DNA of 64,000 bases from Planctomycetota bacterium (GCA_016709145.1 JADJEK010000015.1:1-64000), one strand, 5' to 3'. Shown: positions 55,849 through 63,298, counted from the stretch's first letter. Notes: generated by a model from the sequence alone, not told the origin. Program-made: numbers and translations.

Positions 55849-55892
55849 GTCCGCCCCGTGCAACCCAAGGGGAAAGGTCACACGGGGCGGAC
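55849..55892 (-). terminator. Terminator hairpin
   Basis: A perfect 12-bp stem (GTCCGCCCCGTG / CACGGGGCGGAC) followed on the minus strand by TCTTTT. It separates the 55.9-kb gene from the eight-gene array chain. Confidence 0.75.
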
Positions 55893-55915
55893 GGGTTGGC
55901 GGCAGAGGGTTCCGA

Positions 55916-56284
55916 TCAGGATTCCATGCCGCGCATGTCTTCGCTCGTGGCCCCGCGGTTGACCCACGCACGCGCGTCCTTCACGGTCGTCATCTCGGCC
56001 GGGACACCGAGCACGTACGTCTGTCCCGTGCTCGGGCAGTTCACGCGAAGGAAGCGCGTGGTCGCCCAGTCGACGACGAAGAGTGCCCCCTCGGGCGTGC
56101 TCTCGATGGGTTCACCCAGGACGTCCGCCCAGCCGTCGACCTCGTTCAGGACTGCCGCACGGGTGTGGACGTTCTGGATCTGGAGGGCCGCAGCCGGTCG
56201 GAGGATCTTGCGCCGCACCTTGTCGGCGAAGAATCGGTCGAGACAGGTCTCGCCCTCGGCGAGTTCGATCGTCGTGAGCGCCAT
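55916..56284 (-). CDS. Hypothetical beta-rich protein
   Basis: 122 residues, MALTTIELAEGETCL. Strands at 75-105 (ALFVVDWATTRFLRVNC) and a basic C-terminus. Two bases after the upstream gene. Unknown role. Confidence 0.7.
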   Translation of the reverse strand: MALTTIELAEGETCLDRFFADKVRRKILRPAAALQIQNVHTRAAVLNEVDGWADVLGEPIESTPEGALFVVDWATTRFLRVNCPSTGQTYVLGVPAEMTTVKDARAWVNRGATSEDMRGMES

Positions 56285-56286
56285 GG

Positions 56287-56715
56287 TCAGAACCCGCGCG
56301 CCTTCCACGCCGTCGTCGTGCGCTTCTCGATCAGGAGGACGCGCGACCACGGCACGAGGAGACCCGGCGCGGGGTCCCACGCTTCCATGTTCGGCGTGCC
56401 CCACGCGACTTCGAGGAAGCCCTTCTGCGTGCCCCAGCGGCGGAGGTTCCAGCCGCCGAGGCAGGCGAGGACCTCGCCGAACGGGGTGCCCGTCAGGCGG
56501 AAGCACCGCCCGACGTACGCGCTCGCGCCTTCACCGAGGCGGACCGCGCAGTCGCCGAGGTCGAACGCCTCGACACCGGGCTCGTCGAGCAGCTTGCGGA
56601 GACCGCCGCGGGCGTAGAGGTCCGCGCACGCGATCGGGTCCATCTTCGGGTCGATCTTCGTTTCGTCGACGAGGTTCAGATCCAGAGTTTGCGCCAGCAT
56701 CATCGCAGTGGACAT
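56287..56715 (-). CDS. Hypothetical protein
   Basis: 142 residues, MSTAMMLAQTLDL. Alpha/beta with RVLLIEKRTTTAW near the end. An A- and C-rich leader with AAGGAA precedes the ATG. No family recognised. Confidence 0.7.
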   Translation of the reverse strand: MSTAMMLAQTLDLNLVDETKIDPKMDPIACADLYARGGLRKLLDEPGVEAFDLGDCAVRLGEGASAYVGRCFRLTGTPFGEVLACLGGWNLRRWGTQKGFLEVAWGTPNMEAWDPAPGLLVPWSRVLLIEKRTTTAWKARGF

Positions 56716-56774
56716 CGTGAGTTCCTTTTGACTTGTGTGGTTTGTTGTCTGTGTTGTTGTCGGAGCCGGCGCGG

Positions 56775-57194
56775 TCAGTCCGCGACCTGCTGCTCCACGC
56801 CCGCGGCCGTCATCTCGCGCTGCTGGGTGCAGAGGTACGCACCCGCGGGCATGACGTGCGGGTGGTGGCGGTCACCCGGCGAGTCGCGGTGGACGAGCGC
56901 CCACGGCTTCGTCGAGACGACGAGCGACCCCTCCGGGTCCTCGTACACCGTCGCCTCTTCGCTCGCGACGTGGGCGGCGCGGGAGCCGCGCGCGATCACA
57001 CGGTCGACGCGACGCGTGCGCGACAGCATCGCCGCCTGGTCGAGGCGGGGGTCCGCCGGGTCGAGGCGCTGGATCAGCACGTCGCCCTGTCGACCGCACT
57101 TCTGGTCCGCGGGCCACGTCAACGCGTGGGCGTCCGCGAGCGCCAAGGCGAGCGCGGCCGAGACCGCGGTGTTCATCTGCGTGTTGTTGCTCAC
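56775..57194 (-). CDS. Hypothetical helical protein
   Basis: 139 residues from GTG after GGAG. Ala-rich helix near the N-terminus (AVSAALALALADAHALTW), then a mixed domain. Possible promoter at 57277-57312 upstream. Confidence 0.7.
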   Translation of the reverse strand: MSNNTQMNTAVSAALALALADAHALTWPADQKCGRQGDVLIQRLDPADPRLDQAAMLSRTRRVDRVIARGSRAAHVASEEATVYEDPEGSLVVSTKPWALVHRDSPGDRHHPHVMPAGAYLCTQQREMTAAGVEQQVAD

Positions 57195-57276
57195 TTTCGT
57201 TTCTCCAGAAAACGTGAGTTTCGCCCACACCGACCGCTCGACCACAACGTGGGGAGGACGTCACTGCGTGCGCTGT

Positions 57277-57312
57277 AGTAGACGCCGCAGAACTGCGAAC
57301 GCCCAGACTTTC
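57277..57312 (-). promoter_or_regulatory. Degenerate class-2 promoter
   Basis: GCGTCTACTACAG on the minus strand, with AAGGAAAGTC where GGATTTCC is expected. Weaker than the other copies. Confidence 0.35.
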
Positions 57313-57334
57313 CTTCGGATTTATAGCAGGATCG

Positions 57335-57571
57335 TCACCAGAGGGGGAGGACGAGAGACATCCGACGCCAGTTCTCAAGCCCGTACCCGTCACCACTCTC
57401 GCTCAGGCTGGTGGCCCCGAGGAGGCCGTCCCCGGTGTTGCTGTCGAAGTTGCCACCCTCACCGTCGCCATTGCAGAAGACATCGTTGCCGACCCCTCGT
57501 CCACCACCGCGGTAGAGACTCCCTGGTCCGTCACCTCGACCACCTGGGAAACCAACGATCAGAGCAGGCAT
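57335..57571 (-). CDS. Gly/Asp-rich array-family member, chain end
   Basis: 78 residues (MPALIVGFPGGRGDG). GRGVGN and GDGEGGNFDSNTGDG; ends RMSLVLPLW with no overlap, closing the twenty-gene chain. Confidence 0.75.
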   Translation of the reverse strand: MPALIVGFPGGRGDGPGSLYRGGGRGVGNDVFCNGDGEGGNFDSNTGDGLLGATSLSESGDGYGLENWRRMSLVLPLW

Positions 57572-57834
57572 AGGCACCCCGCGGCTGGGTGTGAGGCCCC
57601 CTCGCCGTCTACGGCATCGAGCACCCAACCCCAAAGTGGGTGACTGACACCCCCACCCATGCCGATGCGACCGTTGGGGCTCCCACCATCCCCAACACCG
57701 CTGGGGAAGGTGCTCTCGCCGAATCCGCCTGCCTTGAGCGGAAGCATATCGTCAACCTGGAAGGATAGGATCGTGTTCACACTACCGTTCCCTGCCCCTA
57801 CTCCGTCCGCTCGATCGCCGATCAGAACAGACAT
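57559..57834 (-). CDS. Gly-rich array-family member
   Basis: 91 residues, MSVLIGDRADGVG; a large Gly/Ser middle (GVGDGGSPNGRIGMGGGV), AAGCLCLL end. Confidence 0.75.
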   Translation of the reverse strand: MSVLIGDRADGVGAGNGSVNTILSFQVDDMLPLKAGGFGESTFPSGVGDGGSPNGRIGMGGGVSHPLWGWVLDAVDGEGASHPAAGCLCLL

Positions 57835-58079
57835 AGCGCGGCCTCCTCGTCTGCCCGTGGGCCACCTACGACACCTCGGTTGCCTCTGAACCAACCGTCG
57901 CCATCACCTGCGTCGTGCGTAGCAGCCAACTCACATCCGTACGCGTCGTCATCCCACCCATCAGCCGGGGAGATGATTAGTCCACCGGCCCCAGAGCCTC
58001 GGGTCGCCGGAGAAGCACGGTCCACGATGATCGAAGGTGGGTGACCCGAGGCGTGAAGGTCGCGAGCTAGAGCACGCAT
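57822..58079 (-). CDS. Array-family member
   Basis: 85 residues, MRALARDLHASG; many Ser/Pro and DDDAYG, EEAALCLF end. Confidence 0.7.
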   Translation of the reverse strand: MRALARDLHASGHPPSIIVDRASPATRGSGAGGLIISPADGWDDDAYGCELAATHDAGDGDGWFRGNRGVVGGPRADEEAALCLF

Positions 58080-58297
58080 AGGACGGACTCCCGCGGGAAC
58101 ACACCGAAGTCGAGGAACATGCCTTCACCGTTACCGTTTGCGGACGTCTTGTCCCCGCCGTCCAGGTTGGAGATCGGTGAGTCAGCGAAAGACAGCGCCT
58201 CGCCGCAACCTCCCCCGTGATCTCCGGCACCGCACCACCAGAGTGCGACCCTGAAGGAATGGGGGCTCCTACACACTTCCAAGATCAGAGCACGCAC
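58067..58297 (-). CDS. Array-family member, GTG start
   Basis: 76 residues (RALILEVCRSPHSF). Trp/Cys pair (WWCGAGDHGGGCGE), acidic DGGDKT, RESVLCVL end. Confidence 0.7.
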   Translation of the reverse strand: MRALILEVCRSPHSFRVALWWCGAGDHGGGCGEALSFADSPISNLDGGDKTSANGNGEGMFLDFGVFPRESVLCVL

Positions 58298-58494
58298 AGC
58301 GTGGCCTCCGCGTGTTCTCCCCACGACCCGCCGCCGAGGAAGTCGACATCCCCACTGCCGTCTGCACGAGTCCAAAACATTCCGTCGTTGTGCTCGCGGA
58401 CGTCTCCACTGCCATCACCGTCGGGTGTGGCCCCTCGACCAATGCCACTAGGTCCGTCAGCACCGAAGCTGAGTTGCACGATCAGAGCACGCAT
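58285..58494 (-). CDS. Gly-rich array-family member
   Basis: 69 residues, MRALIVQLSFGADGPSG; SGDVDFLGGGSWG middle, EATLCVL end. Confidence 0.75.
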   Translation of the reverse strand: MRALIVQLSFGADGPSGIGRGATPDGDGSGDVREHNDGMFWTRADGSGDVDFLGGGSWGEHAEATLCVL

Positions 58495-58751
58495 ACGACA
58501 CCTTCCTGCAGTTCGGCCACATCCCCGCCACCGTCGCCGGAACTGGTCGACCAGCAGTCCCCCGAACCCGTCGGCGGACCGAGCCCGGCAACGGACGCAC
58601 CAAGACCTGCACCGAGGCCGTAATTCCAGACATCCTCCCCGCCGGTGCCGACCGGGCCAACATCGCCGTCACCGCCTGCGCCGTCGCCCCACCACCTACC
58701 CCTCCCGGGGAACCTCGACTCGGGTAGTTGAGATGCGATCAGATGAGACAT
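58482..58751 (-). CDS. Gly-rich array-family member
   Basis: 89 residues, MSHLIASQLPESR; WWGDGAGGDGDVG, GVVCVL end. Confidence 0.75.
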   Translation of the reverse strand: MSHLIASQLPESRFPGRGRWWGDGAGGDGDVGPVGTGGEDVWNYGLGAGLGASVAGLGPPTGSGDCWSTSSGDGGGDVAELQEGVVCVL

Positions 58752-58966
58752 GCCCACCCCGCGCGGTCGTCGAATAGTGGCCCACCGAAACCTTCAGCCG
58801 AGTGGTAGTTACTACCACGTCCAGACCCTCGGTCGCACCGCCATGCGTCGTTGACCCACTCGCCACCCCCGAGCCCATCACCGTACGCGCCCGACGCGCG
58901 GTCCACGAACCCGCCGTGACCAGAACCGAAGCCCGCTCCGCTGTGCTCGATCAGCCGAGGTTGCAT
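58739..58966 (-). CDS. Gly-rich array-family member
   Basis: 75 residues, MQPRLIEHSGAG; GGEWVNDAW, RAGWACLI end. Its start uses a 16-nt overlap (CTATGCAACCTCGGCTGA). Confidence 0.75.
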   Translation of the reverse strand: MQPRLIEHSGAGFGSGHGGFVDRASGAYGDGLGGGEWVNDAWRCDRGSGRGSNYHSAEGFGGPLFDDRAGWACLI

Positions 58967-59211
58967 AGAGCATTCCCGTGCCGTACCACACTCCACAGAT
59001 CACTCTCGCCGTTGCGAGGGAACTGGTTGCCACCGTGGCCGGCACCAACCCCATCCCCCACGCAGTCCCCACCAAGGCCAGAACCGTCCTCGTCCTCGGG
59101 CAACTCCCAGCGGTCGACAGCGGGGGACGCCACACCACCTACGTGATGGAAGTAGTAGGCGTCGGGGTCACCCGCGTCGTCAGCGATGAACTCCACGATC
59201 AGAGCAAGCAC
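58951..59211 (-). CDS. Gly/Asp-rich array-family member, GTG start
   Basis: 86 residues (LALIVEFIADDAGD). Acidic PEDEDG stretch and a Gly-rich GDGVGAGHGG; ends NALCNLG. Confidence 0.75.
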   Translation of the reverse strand: MLALIVEFIADDAGDPDAYYFHHVGGVASPAVDRWELPEDEDGSGLGGDCVGDGVGAGHGGNQFPRNGESDLWSVVRHGNALCNLG

Positions 59212-59432
59212 AGTGGGTTCTCCTCGGGCTCGTAGCTGCACCCTCGACCGGGACCCCCACCGCCGTAGCCGTCACCTGCATCAGCGATGTCACTGGCCTC
59301 CCCTCCACCCGTCGGGGGCCGCTCCCCTCGCCCATCGACAGGGGCACCGGGGCGAGCAGCAACGAAGACGCGCAGGTCGTGGCGCGAGTCGAACCAGGCG
59401 TCTTGTCTGGTGGTCACGATCAGAGCAGGCAT
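59199..59432 (-). CDS. Gly-rich array-family member
   Basis: 77 residues, MPALIVTTRQDAWFD; basic N-terminal part, then GGGEAS and DGYGGGGPG, EENPLCLL end with the RBS inside EEN. Confidence 0.75.
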   Translation of the reverse strand: MPALIVTTRQDAWFDSRHDLRVFVAARPGAPVDGRGERPPTGGGEASDIADAGDGYGGGGPGRGCSYEPEENPLCLL

Positions 59433-59680
59433 AGTGCGAACCCGTAGTGGAGCACGTTCTCAGGGGTGGATGGTTCGCTGAATCCACCCTCGACGATAAC
59501 GAAGCCCCCACTCCCACCACCATCGCCACCATCACCGTCCCCAAACTCAATGTGCTCACCGTCGGCATCAATGGGGTCACCCCACGTGTGGACCACCTCA
59601 TCCCTGGCCGACCAGGAAGGTGTTGATTGGACGATGGACGCAGAGGGCATGGACGGGCTCGCGGTGGGATCGGTCTGCAC
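59420..59680 (-). CDS. Array-family member, GTG start
   Basis: 86 residues from GTG overlapping the previous TAG. N-terminus atypical (QTDPTASPSMPSAS); C-terminal GDGDGGDGGGSGGF, GFALCLL end. Confidence 0.65.
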   Translation of the reverse strand: MQTDPTASPSMPSASIVQSTPSWSARDEVVHTWGDPIDADGEHIEFGDGDGGDGGGSGGFVIVEGGFSEPSTPENVLHYGFALCLL

Positions 59681-59787
59681 TAGAGACGCGTCACCTGCAC
59701 GAACTCGCGGGGATTTCCTTCGACTACTTGCTCCCGATCACCGAGAGCCACGCAGAGCGGACACCCGCTTGCGGTCAGAGCAGGCAG
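59680..59787 (-). CDS. 35-aa array member with CTG at the start
   Basis: The 13-nt overlap site here reads CTGCCTGCTCTGA, so the usual ATG is CTG. The frame encodes PALTASGCPLCVALGD... and ends RL plus TAG, leading straight into the GTG gene. Either a rare CTG start or a decaying copy. Confidence 0.45.
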   Translation of the reverse strand: MPALTASGCPLCVALGDREQVVEGNPREFVQVTRL

Positions 59788-59969
59788 AGATAGGAGCGTG
59801 CCACCGCCCCTCCGTGTCCATCCCCGAAGACATTCGCGAAGGAGTCACCACTGGGGTATTCCTCGATGCGGCTCCAACCATTATCCGCCTCACCACCGAA
59901 CCCATCCCAGTACACAGCACCTTGGCCAGCACCGAAGGCGTCGAACTCACCGACGATCAGAGCAGGCAT
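59775..59969 (-). CDS. Gly-rich array-family member
   Basis: 64 residues, MPALIVGEFDAFGAG; WDGFGGEADNGW, RSYLCLL end. A strong 13-nt overlap upstream. Confidence 0.75.
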   Translation of the reverse strand: MPALIVGEFDAFGAGQGAVYWDGFGGEADNGWSRIEEYPSGDSFANVFGDGHGGAVARSYLCLL

Positions 59970-60227
59970 AGCGACGCTCCCCCACCAGGCTCGACCGTGA
60001 TCCCGAAGCCATCGGCGCACCGGCGTTCGGGTAGACCCATGAGGAACTCGTACGTATCGCCCATCCCGTCGGAGACGTCAGATGTCGCGAGTGCCCAACC
60101 CCCACCCCCGAGCCCGACACCACCGAGCGTGTAAATGCTTCCGCCGTGGCCGTCACCACGAACGAACGAACGTGAGGGAGTTTTCTTGTTGCCGCTGCTG
60201 GTGGTCGTCGACGATCAGAGCAGGCAT
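59957..60227 (-). pseudogene. Array member shifted out of frame by a tetranucleotide repeat
   Basis: ATG 60227 opens MPALIVDDHQQRQQENSLT, then the CGTT tract (60158-60172, 3.75 units) shifts the frame to an early stop. Removing one 4-bp unit restores a family protein: GDGHGGSIYTLGGVGLGGGG to an ASLCLL end at 59957. Total length 271 nt (3n+1) fits one extra unit. Confidence 0.75.
60158..60172 (-). repeat. Tetranucleotide tract, possible phase-variable site
   Basis: acga x3 + acg on the plus strand, inside the frame-shifted array gene. Four-base units change frame on slippage, the classic contingency-locus mechanism. Confidence 0.7.
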
Positions 60228-60466
60228 AGTGGGTTCTCCTCGGCCTCGTCGCGGGTGGTGCCCCTGCTCAGGTCCGCGAGCGGGTCAGCCTCGATGTTGT
60301 TGCCGTCACCGATGCCGGAACCACTCCCGGCGAATCCACCGAACCCCATGCCATAACCCGCGACCACACCAAAGAGATTCGACCCTCCGCCCGCCCCAGC
60401 GATGAAGAGTCCACCGTCGCCGTCACCTCTACCGTTGGGTCGCCACCGCAAGATCAGAGCAGGCAT
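60215..60466 (-). CDS. Gly-rich array-family member
   Basis: 83 residues, MPALILRWRPNGRG; the longest Gly run (GYGMGFGGFAGSGSGIG), EENPLCLL end. Confidence 0.75.
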   Translation of the reverse strand: MPALILRWRPNGRGDGDGGLFIAGAGGGSNLFGVVAGYGMGFGGFAGSGSGIGDGNNIEADPLADLSRGTTRDEAEENPLCLL

Positions 60467-60648
60467 AGTGGATTCTCCTCGGGACCGCCAGCCCCGTCGC
60501 TACTGCCTAGTCCTCCGTAGTAGGCACCCAAGCCACCACCGGTCCCGTCGGCTGCATACTCGCCGATGCCCTGGATACCGGCCCCGCCGCCACCCTGGAA
60601 ACGACCACTATTGTGGTCGTAGTATCCCACCACGATCAGAGCAGGCAC
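60454..60648 (-). CDS. Gly-rich array-family member
   Basis: 64 residues, MPALIVVGYYDHNSG; GGGGAGIQGIGEY, then GLGAYYGGLGSSDG, EENPLCLL end. Confidence 0.75.
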   Translation of the reverse strand: MPALIVVGYYDHNSGRFQGGGGAGIQGIGEYAADGTGGGLGAYYGGLGSSDGAGGPEENPLCLL

Positions 60649-60875
60649 AGCGCACTCTCCTCTGCCACTTCACTCCATCCGGCACCGTCACCAACTTCCG
60701 CCTCGTAGTCCCCAACTCCATCGCACGAGAAGGCGGAGCGATGCGAGACACCGTGACCCCAGCCGCTGCCGTCGCCCCCACCCTCACCGACGCCCCAATC
60801 GTCGCTCGGCTGGATGCGCCAACGGTGTCGGCGGTCGCGTGCGCGGGATAGTGGGGTGACGATCAGAGCACGCAT
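60636..60875 (-). CDS. Array-family member
   Basis: 79 residues, MRALIVTPLSRARD; basic N-terminal third, then GEGGGDGSGWGHG, SALCLL end. Confidence 0.7.
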   Translation of the reverse strand: MRALIVTPLSRARDRRHRWRIQPSDDWGVGEGGGDGSGWGHGVSHRSAFSCDGVGDYEAEVGDGAGWSEVAEESALCLL

Positions 60876-61069
60876 AGCGCGTCCCCATCCCGAACGACGA
60901 ACCACCGTTGGTTCACACCTTCGAGGATGAACTGTCCGGTCCCACGCCCCAACCCGTCCCCAGCTTTGGAGGGGTGGTTCAATCCACCCCAGCCTTGGCC
61001 AGAGCCGTCAAGCGCACCACCCCCGGTGCCGTGCGAGTCGTGAGGACCGACAGGGATCAGAACAGGCAT
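60863..61069 (-). CDS. Gly-rich array-family member
   Basis: 68 residues, MPVLIPVGPHDSHG; GTGGGALDGSGQGWGG, GDALCVL end. Confidence 0.75.
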   Translation of the reverse strand: MPVLIPVGPHDSHGTGGGALDGSGQGWGGLNHPSKAGDGLGRGTGQFILEGVNQRWFVVRDGDALCVL

Positions 61070-61320
61070 AGAGCGTTCTCGTCGAAGTTGCGGACACCAC
61101 CGTCAGCCCACGGGTTTCCCCCGTGGCCGTCGCCGAAGCCGTCGCCGAAGCCGCCACCGAAGCCATCGCCGGGGGCGTCGCCACACCAGCCGTCACCCCA
61201 TCCGTCGCCGTAGCCGTCGCTGGGACAGTCGCTGGGGTCGTCGAGAGCCCAACCGAACCCGACACTGTTCATTCCAGAGGCAGGAAAGTTGGAGTGACCG
61301 ACAGGAATCAGAACAGGCAT
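61057..61320 (-). CDS. Gly/Asp/Trp-rich array-family member
   Basis: 87 residues, MPVLIPVGHSNFPASG; repeats of GDGWGDGW and GDGFGG, ENALCLF end. Confidence 0.75.
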   Translation of the reverse strand: MPVLIPVGHSNFPASGMNSVGFGWALDDPSDCPSDGYGDGWGDGWCGDAPGDGFGGGFGDGFGDGHGGNPWADGGVRNFDENALCLF

Positions 61321-61541
61321 AGGACGTTCCACTGTCGGTCCTCGCCACCGATGAACTGTTTGTGGCCGGTGTCCATCCCATCACCAGCGACGAGGAGGCC
61401 ACGCCCACCCCAGCCATCGCCCCAACCGTCCCAGCCGTCACCCCAGCCATCGGACCAGCTGTCGAGAACCCCGCCGAACCCGGCGCTGCTCAGTCCGGAG
61501 CCCGGATAGTTGGGTGGACCGACAGGGATCAGAGCAGGCAC
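61308..61541 (-). CDS. Gly/Asp/Trp-rich array-family member
   Basis: 77 residues, MPALIPVGPPNYPGSG; WGDGWDGWGDGWGG repeats, NVLCLF end. Close relative of its downstream neighbour. Confidence 0.75.
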   Translation of the reverse strand: MPALIPVGPPNYPGSGLSSAGFGGVLDSWSDGWGDGWDGWGDGWGGRGLLVAGDGMDTGHKQFIGGEDRQWNVLCLF

Positions 61542-61780
61542 AGGACGTCCCCTTGTTGGTACTCGTCCACGACTCGTTCATCGTGGGCGAGGTCCATCCC
61601 GTCACCGCCGACGTAGCTGCCCCGTCCACAGAAGCCGTCGCCTCCACCCTCACCGTCGGACCCCGCCCATCCGTCGCCGAAGCCGTCTGCGCTGAATCCG
61701 GATGCGCCCATCCCGACACCCCAAGGGGAGCGGAAGAACTGCACCTCCGACAGCACTCGATCAGGGGTCAGGATCTCCAT
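61529..61780 (-). CDS. First member of the twenty-gene chain
   Basis: 83 residues (MEILTPDRVLSEV), following the class-2 promoter at 61.8 kb. GDGWAGSDGEGGGDG and a DVLCLL end give the first 13-nt overlap. Confidence 0.7.
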   Translation of the reverse strand: MEILTPDRVLSEVQFFRSPWGVGMGASGFSADGFGDGWAGSDGEGGGDGFCGRGSYVGGDGMDLAHDERVVDEYQQGDVLCLL

Positions 61781-61814
61781 GGGGACGGGCCTCGGGTCCA
61801 GGTGGGTCACGCCT

Positions 61815-61854
61815 GTAGACGCTCCCGCACGGGGAACACGGGGATGGAAATGCG
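61815..61854 (-). promoter_or_regulatory. Class-2 promoter
   Basis: Minus strand GCATTTCC (one mismatch) and GCGTCTACAGG at the fixed distance, upstream of the long chain. Downstream leader CCCACCTGGACCCGAGG before ATG 61780. Confidence 0.6.
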
Positions 61855-61861
61855 AGGGTTC

Positions 61862-61877
61862 ACCCCGCGTGCGGGGT
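61862..61877 (-). terminator. Small hairpin upstream of the promoter
   Basis: ACCCCGC-GT-GCGGGGT, 7-bp perfect stem, in the 200-bp gap between the two array blocks; probably ends the upper block. Confidence 0.45.
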
Positions 61878-61906
61878 CCGACCAATTCAGTGGGGATCCC
61901 TCCGCA

Positions 61907-61920
61907 TGAACAATCGTTCA
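61907..61920. other. Small inverted repeat
   Basis: TGAAC-AATC-GTTCA, a 5-bp palindrome in the same gap; possible operator, no further support. The rest of the gap (61885-61980) shows nothing else. Confidence 0.25.
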
Positions 61921-61980
61921 ATAGTTGGAGCACCTGTTCCACAACTCCCCCCTGCTCCGTCTCCACCCCTTACCTAGCAA

Positions 61981-62211
61981 TCAGTTACGGGCGCTATCAC
62001 CCTCATCGGTCACACGTGAAACACCCAAGAGCGTGAGCGTCGCGACGTGCGCCTCGTCCCAGGGTTCGCCCCTGCTGCGCACCTCCCAGGGTTCGCCCCC
62101 GTCTCCATTCCCTTCCCCTCGGGTCCACCAGGCACCATCACCGCAACCCCATCGGTTCCGGGAGTTGTACCAGCCCAAACGTCTCTCCCTGTCGACGACC
62201 GGGATGCTCAT
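61981..62211 (-). CDS. Last member of the ATGA-coupled block
   Basis: 76 residues, MSIPVVDRERRLG. GEGNGDGG, then an atypical C-terminus (TLLGVSRVTDEGDSARN) that runs past the usual LLGSPP end. Confidence 0.7.
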   Translation of the reverse strand: MSIPVVDRERRLGWYNSRNRWGCGDGAWWTRGEGNGDGGEPWEVRSRGEPWDEAHVATLTLLGVSRVTDEGDSARN

Positions 62212-62420
62212 GGCGGGCTCCCGAGGAGGGCGAGCGCACCGGCGTGCAACGCCCGGATGCCACCGAAGTCGATGGAGACCCAGACGTCGTCCAACTCCCC
62301 AAAGCCGTCGCCGCTGGACATGCACGCACCACCCCCACCACCCGATCGGTGGCGGTCTCCTGGCTGGTATTCCGTGTCCCCGCCGCGTTGTCGGATGGTG
62401 TCGGCGATCGGGCGGCTCAT
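62208..62420 (-). CDS. ATGA-block array member
   Basis: 70 residues, MSRPIADTIRQRGGD; GGGGGACMSSGDGFG, ALALLGSPP end. The PP stop/start overlaps the next ATG (CCATGA). Confidence 0.75.
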   Translation of the reverse strand: MSRPIADTIRQRGGDTEYQPGDRHRSGGGGGACMSSGDGFGELDDVWVSIDFGGIRALHAGALALLGSPP

Positions 62421-62686
62421 GGGGGACCCCCGAGGAGAGGGAGGGCTAGAGCGTCACGCTCCGCACGTGGCATGTCCGCAACCCTGTCACCGATCCAACG
62501 GGGGGACCTCCAGCAGCCCGGACCGCCCCCGTCCCCGCAAGGGAGGAACACGTCACCGCCATCACCGTCGCCATCCCCACGAGGGAGGAACACGTCGCCG
62601 CCATCACCGTCACCATCCCCGTCGCCGTCACCGCGCCCATAGGCGTCGGCGAGGATCCCATGCGGCGTCACGATCGGTCGAGTCAT
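62417..62686 (-). CDS. Gly/Asp-rich ATGA-block member
   Basis: 89 residues, MTRPIVTPHGILAD; GDGDGDGDGDGG and a repeated GGDVFLP, ending LALPLLGGPP. Confidence 0.75.
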   Translation of the reverse strand: MTRPIVTPHGILADAYGRGDGDGDGDGDGGDVFLPRGDGDGDGGDVFLPCGDGGGPGCWRSPRWIGDRVADMPRAERDALALPLLGGPP

Positions 62687-62886
62687 GGCGGGCTCCCGAG
62701 GAGGAACAGAGCGCCGGCGTGGTCCTCGTGCCGCGTCAACTGCCAGCCGTGCGCTATGTTCCCGGCTCCGTCTCCTGTCCCATTCCCACGCTCCGACCGG
62801 AGCACCCCGACCTCGTGCTGCCCGACGCCGTCCGCGGATTCACCGAGTCCCCAGAGCCATGGCTTGTCGACGACCAGGCCGTTCAT
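62683..62886 (-). CDS. ATGA-block array member
   Basis: 67 residues, MNGLVVDKPWLWGLG; acidic and Gly-rich, ends GALFLLGSPP. Confidence 0.75.
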   Translation of the reverse strand: MNGLVVDKPWLWGLGESADGVGQHEVGVLRSERGNGTGDGAGNIAHGWQLTRHEDHAGALFLLGSPP

Positions 62887-63098
62887 GGCGAACCCCCGAG
62901 GAGAGGGAGAGCCAGGTCCACTGGCTCCATGACCGAAGCCGACAGGAAATCGGCGGTGGACTCGCCGCCTCCCGTGTTACGGGAGTCGTACCCTCCCTGT
63001 CCGCCACCCGCACCAGAGGCGGAGAATCCGAAGCCTCCCTGCCCGTCACCCCATGGCCACTCCGAAGCGAGCGGCGACGTCACGATCGGTCGAGTCAT
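62883..63098 (-). CDS. ATGA-block array member
   Basis: 71 residues, MTRPIVTSPLASEWP; GGFGFSASGAGGGQGG, ends LALPLLGGSP. Its first six residues match those of the 62686 gene. Confidence 0.75.
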   Translation of the reverse strand: MTRPIVTSPLASEWPWGDGQGGFGFSASGAGGGQGGYDSRNTGGGESTADFLSASVMEPVDLALPLLGGSP

Positions 63099-63298
63099 GG
63101 CGGACCTCCGAACAGACAGAGCACGGCATCGGACGGCACGGACCAGGAGCGTATGCGGTCATCGTCGTCGTTGCTCTCGCCCTCGCCCTCACCCCAGCCG
63201 TTCCCACGCGCGGCAGCGCCACCCTCACCCACCCCAATGCGGGGGTACACCTCGTTACGGATCTTGGTGAAGTCGTCGACCAGAATCGGGAGCCTCAC
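63095..63298 (-). CDS. ATGA-block array member, GTG start
   Basis: 67 residues (RLPILVDDFTKIRN). GGAAARGNGWGEGEG and a run of acidic D; ends AVLCLFGGPP. Confidence 0.7.
   Translation of the reverse strand: MRLPILVDDFTKIRNEVYPRIGVGEGGAAARGNGWGEGEGESNDDDDRIRSWSVPSDAVLCLFGGPP

Noticed and set aside
62047..63270. 407-codon plus-strand frame opposite the array
   Set aside because: Low-complexity Pro/Ser-rich translation, no RBS; the minus strand has coupled starts and consistent ends.
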